The position numbers and the translations under genes were made by a program. Positions 34,247-46,789 of a stretch of DNA of 64,000 bases are shown here, one piece after another. A model generated the notes under the pieces. That model had not been told where the DNA came from. It did not search any database and saw only the letters and a program-made list of their open reading frames with translations. Position 1 is the stretch's first letter, and each line of letters begins with the position of its first letter. The DNA is from Bathymodiolus brooksi (lineage: Eukaryota; Mollusca; Bivalvia; Mytilida; Modiolidae), in the NCBI GenBank assembly GCA_963680875.1, contig OY804579.1, positions 24,165,804-24,229,803 on the forward strand. The letters are read 5' to 3'.

Positions 34247-34417
34247 CTTTTACATTCTAATGTGTAAATGTAAATATTATATGTAGTTATGTAAAAATGT
34301 ACATGTCTTAAAAGTCTCTCATAAATCTGTTTATATTGGTGCATACAATGCAATTGTTTTATGTGCTCTTTTTTAATCTTATTACATGTTTATATCCAGG
34401 TCCCATGAATGGGGGAA

Positions 34418-34439
34418 GGGGGGGGGGGGGGGGGGGGGG
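34418..34439 (+). repeat. Poly-G tract, 22 bases
   Basis: Uninterrupted G run after GGGGGAA; unlike the others in the window it is not next to CAGGGGCGGATCCA ends. Confidence 0.95.
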
Positions 34440-35656
34440 TCACCCGGTACATCGGTCCGGGGCCCGGAGAGCCAGGAAGGGGCCCCATAACCTTAAAAAA
34501 AATATATTTTACTTTGAAAAAACTTATCAAAAGTTTAAAGATTTATTTTACTTTGAAAGAGCTTAATGGTGAATGTGACCTTAAATACTGCTTTACCATT
34601 TTTCCCTCGCTATGAATTGAAATATCAATAAACATATTATGTGACAATTATGAATTTGGTAAGTATTTATCAGTAAAAATACAACATAATTATCATATCT
34701 ATCATCTGAAGATCTATGAATTATCTCCCTTTTTAGTAGAATATTGAATTTTGTTGCATTTATATTTTTCGTCTCCTGTGCCTTGAATGTACGCTTATTT
34801 CATTGATTTGTGTTCTTAAATACATTTTAATAACCATAAAAAAGAAAACAAAATCTTTATAGGCTAGAACATGCATTTATAATTACAATAAGCATTAAAA
34901 CAAGAGAAGTCTCGTCCGATTTTTTTTCTACGGAACGCCGGTTTAACAAAAATGCACAAACCGTCAACGTTATTATTTTCAATATGAACATTAATGAGAT
35001 ATCAGGTAGGTTTATTCTATTGATACGAAGGAGGACAATTTTAAGCTATTTAATTTTCAACAAATGATGGCATTCCCCTGTCTATGGAACGCCGTTTTTA
35101 CCATGCTATACTTATAAATACACATAGTAAAGTCGTCCTGATTAGGCATGAACTATTTGCGACTGGACGTTAAACAACTAACAATCAATCAATCAATACC
35201 AACAAAATAAGCAGATACTTGTTTACATTTGATTGTATATCAGACGAAATGACAAGTATATTATTGCAAGTTTTATATGTACAAGTTTCATTGTAAATCC
35301 GAATCAAAGTGATTTTACACATGTAAACTAAGGCGGTTACGGCTTTGTTTCTGAAGATTTGCCTCTATCATTTTGTTGAAATTATAGCTGCAATTTTACT
35401 TCAACGTTGACCTTTCAGCGACCGATTTAAAAAAGAAATTATGTGGCATGTCTTCAAATATAAAACTGTTTTATATATAGAATCCAACTAGTGAAAGATT
35501 CCGTTAAAACAACGATATCTTAAAATCGGTAATGTCGTCTGTACTCACACTCACACACATTTTTGGTATTACCTATAATCGTTGAATAGAGATCTGAAAA
35601 TAAACGATGTTTTAACTGAAATTCCTGTAATAGCAATATTTTTTATTTTATTTCAG
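34440..35656. other. No gene seen; one LINE-like tail
   Basis: At 35155-35200 GACTGGACGTTAAACAACTA followed by CAATCAATCAATCAAT is a LINE/SINE 3' terminus, like that at 42068. Any upstream exon of the 35.66-kb gene was not found. Confidence 0.45.
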
Positions 35657-38654
35657 GAAAATTGTAGGAAAGATGACAAACATGTATGTGTGATTTGTAA
35701 AAAAGCCATTTCCGATGGTGATGCTGTAGTTGAGCTGGGTGAAAAGGGCAGCCAAGGTGTTAATAAAGCAAATACAAGTCGACAAGACACTATAGTGACC
35801 AGCGCAGGACAAAAGTTACATCAGAACTGTAGAAAATCATATACAAATCCAAAATACATTGCCTTAGCAAACAGAGATGTTAAGAATGAATCCAATGTAC
35901 CGAGTCTGAGGTCGAAAGTTGAGTTTGACTTTAAGAAACATTGTCTATTTTGCGGACAGCTCGCAAGTGTGTATGACAAAAAGAGAAAAAATTATGTGTA
36001 TCCTGTAAGAACATCAGACTTTCAAACCAAAATTGAAGATGTTTGCAAAATGCATGATGATGAATGGGCACTAGATGTTCGAGGAAGATTGGAATTTGTT
36101 CAGGATCTTCACGCTGCGGATGCTTTGTACCACCAGCAATGCAGTGTAAATTTTCGCACGTTAAAGCAGATCCCAGTTGTATTTTCCCCACCATCAAAAA
36201 AGGCAAAAATGCAAGCAGGAAGAAAATCTACATTGACGGAAAGTTTTTTATTTGCCGCAGATTACCTTCAACAAAATGAAGATGAACAGATAACAGTTAC
36301 GGATCTTGTTAAAAAAAATGTCAGAACACTGTGGAGATGATGAAGCCTATGGTGTACAATATATGAAGAATAGATTAAAAGAACATTTTGGAGACAAAAT
36401 AATCATATCTGAAATAAACGGAAAACAAAATGTTGTAACATTTCGAAACACAGTTCGCTCAATTTTACAGGAGTTCTTTGAACAATCAAACAGTTATCAA
36501 AGTACAGAGGAAGAAAAACTTTCTATTATTAAGACAGCTGCAAAGATACTAAAGACTGAAATTCTTTCTTCAGAAGTATCTATGAAGGCACTATATCCGT
36601 CACTTGATGAAATATCGGCTCAAGATAACATGAAATATGTGCCTGAATCCTTACAGGTTCTACTAAAAACTATATTCAGTGGAAAGGATGTACCTTTAAA
36701 AATCATGTCAATCGGTCAATCCATAGTCCAGGCAGCAGCGCCAAGAATGTTTATGGTACCTCTACAATTAGCGCTTGGAGTTCAGCTACATCACAATAAC
36801 TATAGAGCAGATATTGATGAGGAGTGTTAAATCTTCTGGAGGCTTAACCAGAGGCAGATGTATTGGTGAAGCTCAACGTGCACAATGGATACTATCGATG
36901 CCAGCATGTGCAGACAACAACAGTGCTATGCAGGAACTTACTTTACCAGTGACCAGCACAAAGAAGCTACTCGTGCCAGAAAAGAACGAGATAGGAAAGA
37001 TACTCTCGCAATTCTTGAGTACCTTTGTGACAGAAATCCTTTTACTTCCGATGCTTCTCTACGAAATATTGAAACAGGCGTTGTAGCAGAGCCTGATGTC
37101 AACGTTGACAAAGCTGAAAATATAGGAACTCGTACGTTAGAAATGATGAAAGGAGAAAAAGTGTTGAGTTTCAGTTTTAAGAAATCAAATCAAGCAGTGA
37201 CATTAGCAGCAAAAACTAAGACTAAGTCAGATTTAGATTTTCCAACTACTGATATAGACCCTCAGTTGATGTTTCAACGCTTGACAACAGCAGCTAATGG
37301 TCTCTTTGAAAATACAGCAGAGGTGTTCAAATATGAATTGTCTAGTGTTCCTCCCTCTATGTTTGATTGCAATGGACTTCCTCGAAAGGCATGCAAGTCA
37401 AATTTAGCTGATGCAATATGGGCATGTGGAAGCGATTGTACACATGAAATAGATGGTGAGGGATTTCAGTATGTTCTTGATGGTGGCTCTTTACTTCAGC
37501 GAATTCCTTGGACACATGGTGATTCGTTTGGATCAATAGCACACATGTATGTTGATCATGTTATCAAGAAATACAAAGACCCTGTAATTGTATTTGACAG
37601 TTACCCAGAGCTTCCGTCAATTAAAGATGTAACACATCTGCGTCGAACAAAAGGAATTGTTTCGCCGAACATAAATTTCACCCCTACTATGCCTTGCAAA
37701 ACCAAAAAGGAACTTTTCATGTCAAACAGTCATAACAAGCAAGCGTTAATAAATATGCTTTGTGAAAAGCTCAATGAGCATGACATAAGATATAAGAATG
37801 CAGTTGATGATGCGGATCTTCTTATTGCACAAACAGCCGTGGATTGTGCTCTATCGTCAGAAGTCATCGTAATTGGTGAAGATACTGACTTGTTGATGTT
37901 GCTTATTCATCACGTCAATCAACAGTGCAAACAGGTTATTTTCAAATCGGATAAAATGGCAATAAACAAAAAAATGAAAATATGGAACATTCAACAAACA
38001 AAAGGCTTTCTTGGGGAGGATATTTGTCATTTGTTACCCTTTTTGCATTCACTAACAGGTTGCGACTCTACATTTAGGCTTTTTGGAATTGGCAAAGGAA
38101 TTGCATTAAAAAGACTGAATCAAGAGTACTTCAAAGCACAAGGTCAATTGTTTATGAATACAACTTCAAGTAAATTGGACGTCATCAAAGCAGGAGAAGA
38201 AGCTATTACATGTGTCTATGGAGGACTCCCACTTGAAGAACTTGACATTCTTCGCTGGAGAACATTTACCGTCAAAGTGATTACAGGAAATACATCGGTG
38301 CACGTGAAAAGTTTACCTCCTACATCTGATTCAGCAAAATTCCATAGTCTACGTGTGTATTATCAGTGTCAAAAGTGGATGTCGGAAACAGTTGATATTG
38401 ATCCCACTGATTGGGGATGGGAAATGAAACGCGGAAAACTTTGTTCGATTCTGATGGAACTTCCACCGGCGCCTGAAAAACTATTAAATGCCATTAGATG
38501 CAATTGCAATTGCAATTGCAATTGCAAAATTGTGACACCAAACGATGTGTGTGTAGGAAGCATGGTCTTCAATGTTCAGTCGGATGCGGTGAATGTCGTG
38601 GATTACATTAAATTGTTCCAATTCCGCTGCAATTGCAGAATCCGACTTCACTGA
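35657..38654 (+). pseudogene. PIN-like nuclease/CXC-tail family gene, frameshifted
   Basis: The exon begins after TTTATTTTATTTCAG. It belongs to a large, unnamed family widespread in marine invertebrates. The N-terminus has Cys pairs (CVICKKAISDGD, then HCLFCGQL) and ADALYHQQCS. The middle has AQWILSMPACAD and RNPFTSDASLRNI. Next come a long core (SVPPSMFDCNGLPR, YVLDGGSLLQRIPW) and a PIN/FEN-like region (DADLLIAQTAVD, VIGEDTDLLMLL, TGCDSTFRLFGIGKG). A CXC end follows. Frame changes: an A8 run at 36311-36318, near 36830, near 36938, and an A4 run at about 38526. After the last, the +1 frame reads KRCVCRKHGLQCSVGCGECR, the expected tesmin/TSO1-like CXC motif. Function unknown. Two breaks are in A runs, so sequencing error must be excluded before calling it dead. 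Confidence 0.8.
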
Positions 38655-39824
38655 CGAATAGGTACATGTGTACCGATAAATATTGTATTTAAAGGATATA
38701 ACGAAACATTTCCTTCTTACCCAATCAACATTTAGCCATAAAGTTTTAAAATGATTAAAATAAAGTACCTTCTGTTACTATTTTTCCTTTTGTTGTTTCC
38801 TTTTGTAGTCAGGTCACGGTATTTTTTCGCAACTTTTCACTAAAATTTGATGTTTTTACCCAAAAAAACTGATGTTTATACTCCCGAAAAAAGTGTAAAA
38901 TATTTTCTTTATAATTGAACACCTGAAAAAGTGTTGATAAACTTTTGATTTGGGATGTTTTGTTCAAGAACTAACATTTTATGAGCAATTTCCAGTTTTT
39001 CACGATTTTTAACAAATTTTGCTCTTTTTTACCCAAAAAATACACTTTCCCCAGCTGATATTGTGGTAGACTTTTAGAATGATGCAAAGAAAGCCTTTCA
39101 GGACTGGAAAATTTCCAAAATAATTCTGTTGCAATTTTTTGGAGGTTTGCCATATTTTTCATCTATTTTGACTAGTCTATAAACTGTATAAATAAACTCT
39201 ATCACATATAAACTGTATATATAAACTCTGTCACATATATTGAGTGTCTCGTTAAAACATTTAACAGAAGAAGACTTCACAAACCATATACTCGTGTTAT
39301 AACACAATGTTTGATATAGAGGACGAGAGCTAATCATCCGTTTTCAAAATATTGTGTTATCTCTATAATCATTCACAAAGCTTACACATTCTTATAAGAG
39401 ATAACTTGTCGACTTGGTGATGGACTGTCAACACTTAACGCCATTATAAAATACGCGTGTCAATTTGAAAGATTAACAATTATGATTCCGAGTCACTATT
39501 GTGGACACAGAACTTGACATCACGTTCGTTGGGTACATATGATTTTGATAAAGCCCTAAAGCGCAAATGTTATTATTGTATATCTCTATTTCTCAAACTG
39601 ACAGTGCATAGCACATATACAGAGGAATGATATATATATATATATATATATACAACAATGTATTATTGAACAGTTCATTTCCAACTTTCTATGGCATCTC
39701 CCCAATATAAAATGATGTTAAACGGAGCTTTATGTTTTAATGAGAATTTTAATTCATTATCAGATAATGATAAATTTTTATTTTTTATTTATTAATGAAA
39801 AGTTGCTTCTTTGTTTGCAAAAAC
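38655..39824. other. No gene seen
   Basis: AT-rich. A roughly 29-bp tandem duplication (AAACTGTATAWATAAACTCT...) at 39179-39237 and a (TA)n run at 39630-39650. Nothing else. Confidence 0.45.
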
Positions 39825-40080
39825 CTGCATGAATATATTACTAAGAAGAAACATTATTTTTTTTATCATTAGCTATTTTAGCTTTTAGTTGAAAACATCT
39901 TCTACATTCTAATGTATACATGTAATATTTAATATGTATATGTAGTTGTGTAAAAATGTATATATCATGTCATTAAAAGTCTCTCATAAATCTTATTAGA
40001 TTGGTGCATATATTGCAATTGTTTTATGAATACTTTGTGAATCTTATTATTTGTTTGTATATGGTGAGACAATAATGTAA
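39825..40080 (+). mobile_element. Solo LTR-like fragment
   Basis: Matches the Ty3-like LTR at 33895-34390 (without its SINE): CCTGCATGAATAT, ATCATTAGCTATTTTAG, ACATTCTAATGTATACATGT, TTAAAAGTCTCTCATAAATC, TTGGTGCATATATTGCAATT. No internal sequence is next to it, so it is a solo LTR or a fragment. Confidence 0.75.
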
Positions 40081-41340
40081 TATTTAATATTGAATTCTAC
40101 TATTACGAATATCAACATCATCGATTTTACAGCGCTGTATAACATAGTCATAAAAAATAACCTCGAGTCTCAGTATTATTTATATAACATTGCGGCCATA
40201 GTTCCTAACATGATATTTAGGATATGTTACGTAACCATAAAGCACCCTGTTATCGAAATACTATTAGAGCTCCGGATGGCGTGCTGGCCACCATTTGGAA
40301 AGATCGTGTGTTCCATCCATAATCCGGTCAAATCAACGACTATAATATTAATATCTATTTTCTAATGATCCTCCCCCGAGTACATATCATTAGGGAGAAT
40401 GGACACTATGTATTCTAGTTTAGGAAATTAGATGTTTTGCTTCAGACAACATCTCTGTAACAAAATTACTAGTTACATTCTAATACAACAATAGTACATG
40501 TAGGTACAATACCAAGGTAATTAGTTCAGGTATGCATGTTAATATGTCCTTCAGATCAAAATTACTTTCATTTAAACCATTAACATAATAATACTGTAAA
40601 ATTGAATTTCATAATGAATTAAAACAATATTTGTTAAGTCACAGACAGATAGACTCAAAAAGCTGAGGTAATATTTGCTAATGAGTATAATATTATTTTA
40701 AAATAAGTAACATGTTAAATCAATAAAGTACAGAAATTAAATATTGGTGAGGAAAAAATATATTCGCACAGGTAATTCAAAAGTCACACCATCTCTAGTT
40801 TTTATGGCCAAAAACAAAATTCCAATTATAACACGGAAAATGGAAGACGGCTTAATTTTTTTGATATAATTTTTAATTAGTAGTGTGGTATTTGGAACCT
40901 GGTATTTATCTGTATACCATTGTGTTAACAAAGGTTAGCAGAAATAAAAATACATATATATATGAACCTTCTGTCTATGATATGCTTTATATTTGGTTCA
41001 TAAATCCATTTATCACGGTGAAACTGGGGTATTGTCATTCATTTTAATATGACACATTATTGTGTAATCCAAACTGCATCCTGGGTAATTCTTTCCAAAT
41101 TGAGCCCGAAGCAGACGAGGTTGTTGTCCCTGATACATAAATAATTTTCGGAGAATCTGGTTTTATTCTATTGACATCCTTACGTGAATTTTCGTAATTT
41201 TGTAATATTTTGCTTGAAATATGAATTTGAAATGCTAACTATTTAATTTATTTGCTTTTAAGTGGGAATTTTGATTATTTTTTCAGACAAATATTAAGAA
41301 CATGTGTCATGAGAAATTGATTTTAGTTTGACCAACAAAT
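40081..41340. other. No gene seen
   Basis: Open frames at 40090-40365 (+) and 40737-40931 (-) have no motif. AT-rich filler as far as I can tell. Confidence 0.4.
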
Positions 41341-42045
41341 CGGAACCGAAATGGCACGATGGATAAGGCGTCACGAAAATCATGTACCACTCACTTGGCA
41401 TGTCCACGGAAGTTAGTATCAAGAAACACTTGTATAAAAATTATACGGAAACAGCAAAAAAATCAGACAGTATGCTTAAAAAACATACAACTCATCAATT
41501 TCTTCAGTTTCAGACGACATTAAGCGAGCTAGATCAACCAGGAAGATAGTCGCTACCTCGGAAGCCATGGAAGGTATCACATTAACGAAGAAGGCCCCAA
41601 CGATGTCAAAGAGGAGAAAAGGTACTTCCCACGGATGTTAGAAACGTCTGGTCTCCGGTGTTTGGAATGAGATGGTTGTTAAAAGCACTACTCAACTAGA
41701 AGAAGATGTGACAAGGTCTAGGGTTATTGTAGCAGAACCAAATATTGATGCCAAAGAGCTTTTATGCGAGGTTAATTTAAATCACCAAACTCATCCAATT
41801 TCAGCCTTTGATATGGTTTTAAATGTTCAAGTTAATAGAAATCCCAAAGATCCCAACTAGTAACTCGCATTTAAAAATTTGTTGGACATGACGTGTCCAA
41901 TCACATGAGAGAAAATAGTAAAGGCGAATTAATCGATATCCCAATCAATTGTGATTTTCTTCATGAGCTCATGAAGGATTACTCCTTAGGAAATGTAAAG
42001 TTTGAATTAGTCGATGGTTTTACAAATGGATTTAAATTGCAGTAA
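41341..42045 (+). pseudogene. Decayed protein-coding remnant, possibly recombinase-associated
   Basis: Two frames end in different registers. The first, 41672-41860, contains TRSRVIVAEPNIDAKEL. The second, about 41874-42043, contains HDVSNHMRENSKGELIDIP and VDGFTNGFKL before TAA. The GF..GF.L pattern after an acidic stretch recalls the start of tyrosine-recombinase (integrase-like) frames in invertebrate mobile elements. This is only a resemblance. No catalytic residues are visible. The piece ends where the LINE 3' end begins. Confidence 0.35.
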
Positions 42046-42605
42046 CAACGAGTCCGTATTTCTGTTATGATTGATTTGATTGATTGATTGATTGATTGAT
42101 TGGTGTTTAACGTCCAGCGAGCAATTTTTCAGCTATATTCAGGACGAGAACATTTGAAAATTTAAACGCCACAGGACTCGAAACAAGGAAAGGTGATGGG
42201 TAGGGACGGATAATTTTGCCAGTGCAACAGGTTTCTTATGGACCACTCATCATGAGCATAATGCTCATTATGAGCTGTTACAATGGGTTCTTTAACGTGC
42301 GGAGAGGGTGGCAATCTCTCAACACGGGACCTCGGTTTTATTTACGTCTCATCCGCAGGACGGGTTGGTTGTGAATTTATACATCCGCACAACCGACGGA
42401 CGCCCTTTCAAGCCGAAGAAGCTCTGGGTCCCATTTCTATACCACGGGGTTCCCGCGGGGTTGACCCCTTTTAGAGGACTAGTGCCTCTAGGGCGGAGAA
42501 ACCTGGTGCCTATTCTACCCCCGGCACACCCTCTATGAGGGGGGTTGTACAAATAACAGAAACATTAAAAAGATAAAAACCATACATCTAGAACATGTTA
42601 TATAA

Positions 42606-43931
42606 CTATATTTTTGTATATAAATCAATTTCTTTTAAAAATTGCAAAATTGTGTCGCCTGAGACATTTGTAAATAAATTAGATAAACTGTTGGCATTGT
42701 AGAATGTCTGTCGAACATCGGCAACATCCACACAATCAATTAAGACATGTTTTAATGAAAAATTAGAATTACACGGAATACATTCCGGTCGTTCCTCATT
42801 ATTTAGCAAATAGCTATGAGTAAGTCTGCTATGACCTATACGACATCTGGTCAAGACTACCTGTTCCTTCCGATTTTGACCGTAAGAACAAGGAGTCTTG
42901 CCAACTAGCGAATGCATTTCGTGTAATTTGTTATGAATTTGCTGGTCCCAGCTATCTTGCCAACGTTTTAAAATATATTTCACTATACAAGGCTTAATAT
43001 CTGTATAAGGAATAGAACAATTGGATACAGGATCATCCAATGCGTTCTTGGCTTCCCGGTCAACGACTGTGTTCCCATGAATATGACTAGGGATCCATGT
43101 GAAAATTACATGTTTACCAATAGCAACAAGGCTTTTATAAATTTCAACAATTTTTAAAATAAAAGGGTTTTGAGCTTTACAACTCTCAATTGCCAACAGG
43201 CAAGAAAGAGAATCGGAACAGATCATGAATTTACTCTTTTCAGAAGAGGCAACGAACTTCAAGGCAAGAAGTATTGCATTAGCTTCTGCACTGAAGATCG
43301 AACTGGCAGACGGTATTCGAGCAGAGTAGACCTGCTGTCCAAAAACAGCTGCCGACGCTACTCTATCACCATCCTTTGAACCATCAGTATATATTGCAAA
43401 GTATTCAGATGTTACCGATATAATTTCAGCAAAATGTTGCTGAATTAGTAAAGGGTTTGTTTCTGATTTTTTGTGTTGTGTAAGTTCAAAGTTAAAAGTA
43501 GGTTTTGGATTTAACCATGGAGGGTTTTCAGGAATTACAATAGGTGCTATGTCATCCAAATTTATATCAGAATTTTCAAAATGTGTATTTACTCGGAGTC
43601 CAAAAGGTTGAATTGTATTGGGTTGTTTATCGTAAACATTTGCATATAGAGGATTAAGAACACAGTCATGTGCAGGATTTGAAGGATAAGCCTTCAATTT
43701 GGTTGCATACTGCATAACCAAGTTTGATAGGTTTGTTTTCAAGAGAAGGCTCGTTCTAAACGCTCCAAGTGAGAGTCGTAATCCTTGATGATGGGCTGTA
43801 TCTAGCAACTTGATATACGATGGACGGGCTGAACCGTAAACGATACATCCGTAATCCAATTTGGATCGAATCAACGATCTATATAAATTTAATAAAACCG
43901 TGCTATCCGCACCCAAGTCGGTACTGGACAC
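42606..43931 (-). pseudogene. LINE thumb, RNase H and C-terminal zinc knuckle
   Basis: 441 codons starting at GTG (a split point, not an initiator). RSKLDYGCIVYGSARPSY is the usual region after the LINE RT. RNase H motifs follow: YTDGSKDGD (about residue 180), SAEANAILLAL, CSDSLSCLLAI and WIPSHIHGN with DREAK (about 275-290), which carry the catalytic acidic residues. The end has a CIPC-x7-H-x4-C knuckle (ERPECIPC...LKHVLIDC). RNase H would remove the RNA template strand during target-primed copying. The frame is intact but cut off from its RT half. Confidence 0.85.
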
Positions 43932-44584
43932 AAAGAGGGAGAGGCGTTAAGGTGCAAAATTGGCCCCACATTTTATTATAAAATAATGCTTGACATAGAA
44001 TAAAAAAATTTACTAATTTAATTGTTATATAAACAAATTTTCAAAAAATATATCTTTCCGTGAAATTGGGTGCGCTATGACGTCATAATGACATCATAAT
44101 TAGACGGATAATGCTAAGAATGGACTATAAACGACATATTCAATGTACATTTTAGCTATTTTATATACCCCCAGTCTTCCACAAACACTAAATTGAGCAG
44201 TTGTTTTGAGTATAGAGGGTTAATGATTGTATCAAAATATTTTGTTGGTGGAGGATTGTGGAGGTTGTTAAATATCAATTTATTTATAACCTCGGTCAGA
44301 CCCTTAAAATCAATATTTTCACTCTTCAGATTGTATATATGAGACCATTATGTATATATACACAATCTCTGTACATTTTATGATTCATTTCAAGTAATGC
44401 AATTCATCAACAAATAACTAATGTTTCTGTAAATAATTGTATTTATTTTAAATACAGTTTGTGTACATTGAAACCAGGAGAAAAACTCAGTGCATGCAGT
44501 CCGGCGTCAATGCGATAAAAAGAACTGGGGACTATTTAGTGCCATATATGGTCCCATATTTAATGAATCATTATCTTAGAAAAT

Positions 44585-44765
44585 ACTTGATTAAAGGTGA
44601 ACTCAGGTGCTCCGAAAGGGTGAGCAGTTCCTACTCCACTAGTGGCACTCGTCGTGTTAATCTAGTTACAAACCCGGTAATAAATCGTGAATGAGGAAAG
44701 GACCGGGAAGTGTTTACGACAAGTGGAACATATGGATCCGTGGTCATTATCCAATAATTTTATTT
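44585..44765 (-). mobile_element. RT-element 3' tail fragment
   Basis: Reverse complement of the 845-960 part (GTGAACTCAGGTGCTCCGAA, GACCGGGAAGTGTTTACGAC, GTGGAACATATGGATCC), reaching the last codons of the RT (ATGACCACGGAT). Confidence 0.65.
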
Positions 44766-46000
44766 CGATTAGACATGGGGTTAGTTTATCATCCCGCTCA
44801 TAGAAGGAACGATGTGGAATAAAAAAAACCCGGAAAAATACGTTAATTATTTTATTTTTCTAAATGCATCAATTAAATAAAAGCTAGAACTGTACAACCA
44901 CAAGCAAATCTTGTTACATTCGAATACATAAACATAAATACAAAAATCTGGATTAGCTGATCAAAAGAGAAAAAAAGAAATATTCCATTCCGGGAGACGA
45001 CGGAATATTAGTAAAAATACTTACAAATTAATAATTACTTCTATTTAAACCTTTAAGAATTTTTATTCTGGAGATTTATAGAAGTCAAACGTACTATATA
45101 CCTGCATAGATCGAAAATGTAAAAACTTTTTTGATTAAATAATTAGAAATAAGATGTCTAATGACGAGTGAAAGAAGTGTTCTTTTAGGATAGAGAACTT
45201 CCAATTTCGTCTGTAGTCCTTTCTCGTTTTTATGATTTTCATATTGATACATTCATTTACAAGGGATCTGCGGCTATTATCGGATATTGTAGTTTATTGA
45301 CCACTTCAGAATGCGTTCCATTGCTTTTGAGTTCAAACGACAATTTGCGTGTGACGTTACGCACGATATTGCGTCAACGATTTAAACTCAAAGAAGATTT
45401 AAATACCACAGAAGAATCAACATAAATTTTAAAGGAACAGAAATATTTGACTTAAAAAGAACCCAGACGTATACTCATACATTTGCATGATCAGAAGTAA
45501 TCGATACAATAGAATTTTGGAGCTGTTTGTATTGTGTAGAGTCTGTGTGTATTACATGTGGTAGTGAACAGGACACATTATACAAGATTATCTATACAAA
45601 AATGTGCATATGATGTAAAACAATGGGGTTTGCAATTAATATTTCGCATGCACAATAGCGACCCCACACCACAAGGTGTGGAAAATAGAAATATTCTTCT
45701 GTGGTTTAAATGCGTATTAACTGCATTACATGTAAACTGTATGATTCTGTTTGATAAAGTCCTTTAACTAGAACAGAAAGAAAATGTACACTGGAGTGAA
45801 ATAGTGTTGTAAGAAGAGATCGTGAACGTGATGTACAAGTATGAAAAAATGTCAAGGTATGTTTTAAATGAGGTTGAAACAAGTCACCATTTGATATCAA
45901 TTCTGTTGTATTTCATTTTGACGATTTTAATTACGGAAGACGATCACAACCATATTTGTTTTAACAATTGCAACTCAGCTGGTTTTTTTCATAACCTATA
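44766..46000. other. No gene seen inside the insertion
   Basis: AT-rich. Open frames of 60-70 codons near 45558-45900 have no motif. Confidence 0.4.
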
Positions 46001-46165
46001 AAATGAAAAAATATATATCACACTGTCGGAACAGTCCCAACATTCAATAGAAAAATCGTAGAAATATGTAAATTCGATATCCCTAACACACATATAAATG
46101 ACCCCTCCTGGCTTAGTTCAGGTACTTCAATAAAAAGTGACGGGGTTAAACTAGTATACAGTAGA
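46000..46165 (-). repeat. Dispersed repeat, TTATTGAAGTG family
   Basis: Inverted copy: ACTGTCGGAACAGTCCCAAC, ATATCCCTAACACACAT, GGCTTAGTTCAGGTACTTCA and GGGGTTAAACTAG match 6180-6330 read in reverse. Confidence 0.65.
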
Positions 46166-46789
46166 TTTTTCTAAGGCATTTCTCTTATTTAATAAAAACA
46201 ATAGAAAGCGAAAATCGCACGATAATCGGTCAATGGTCGGGCGACCGTCGCCGATAAGGTATCAATAAACCTAAAAGGGGATATTGTTTTACCATGGGAC
46301 AGACAGGTTTTGGGAGAATGGAATCATTTATTTTTCTTTACATATGAAATCAGAAATGTTCCATTCAATATCCAGTATTACATAACTATTATACTGCTTG
46401 ATTTACCTTAGTCAGATTTTTTTTTCTCCCAAGTCTGGCAAAATTATTTATTTGTGCGAAAATTTAAATCAGAAATATTAACAAAAATAAATAAATAAAT
46501 AAATTTGAAAAGCACCCCTCCTTGAAGTATATCTATAAATAGCATTTGAGGAAAATATGTATTTTGTATGCAGACTGTAATGTCACTGTGAAACCATTAT
46601 TTGGCCAGTGATATTAATTTTTAACTGTTTTAAACACCGAAATGAAAAAAAAAATATATCTAATCACTTACACTCAATGAACAATTGAAGACAAATGTTG
46701 CAATAAGGTCTCCATCAAAAGATCTTTACGTAAATTAACATTGTTTCGTTATGTTACGGGAAGATGCGTTCGTTCGTCAATTATCAATA

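Larger units (their letters stand above)
32690..34390 (+). mobile_element. Ty3-like LTR retrotransposon remnant, most of pol deleted
   Basis: Order on the plus strand: TTGGCGACGAAG (32710), as in the leader next to the primer site; gag N-terminal region from about 32735; integrase C-terminal region to 33645; purine tract AAAAAGGGGAGGAA (about 33862-33876); then 3' LTR-like sequence. Protease, reverse transcriptase, RNase H and the integrase core are missing. The LTR-like part (33895-34390, minus its SINE) matches 39825-40080, which supports its identity. A 5' LTR was not identified. Confidence 0.65.

Noticed and set aside
35931..36206. 91-codon minus-strand frame
   Set aside because: Antisense shadow of the PIN-like gene.
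42283..42552. Open frames in the GC-richer block of the LINE 3' end
   Set aside because: They lie in the 3'UTR of the minus-strand LINE in several overlapping frames, with no motif.
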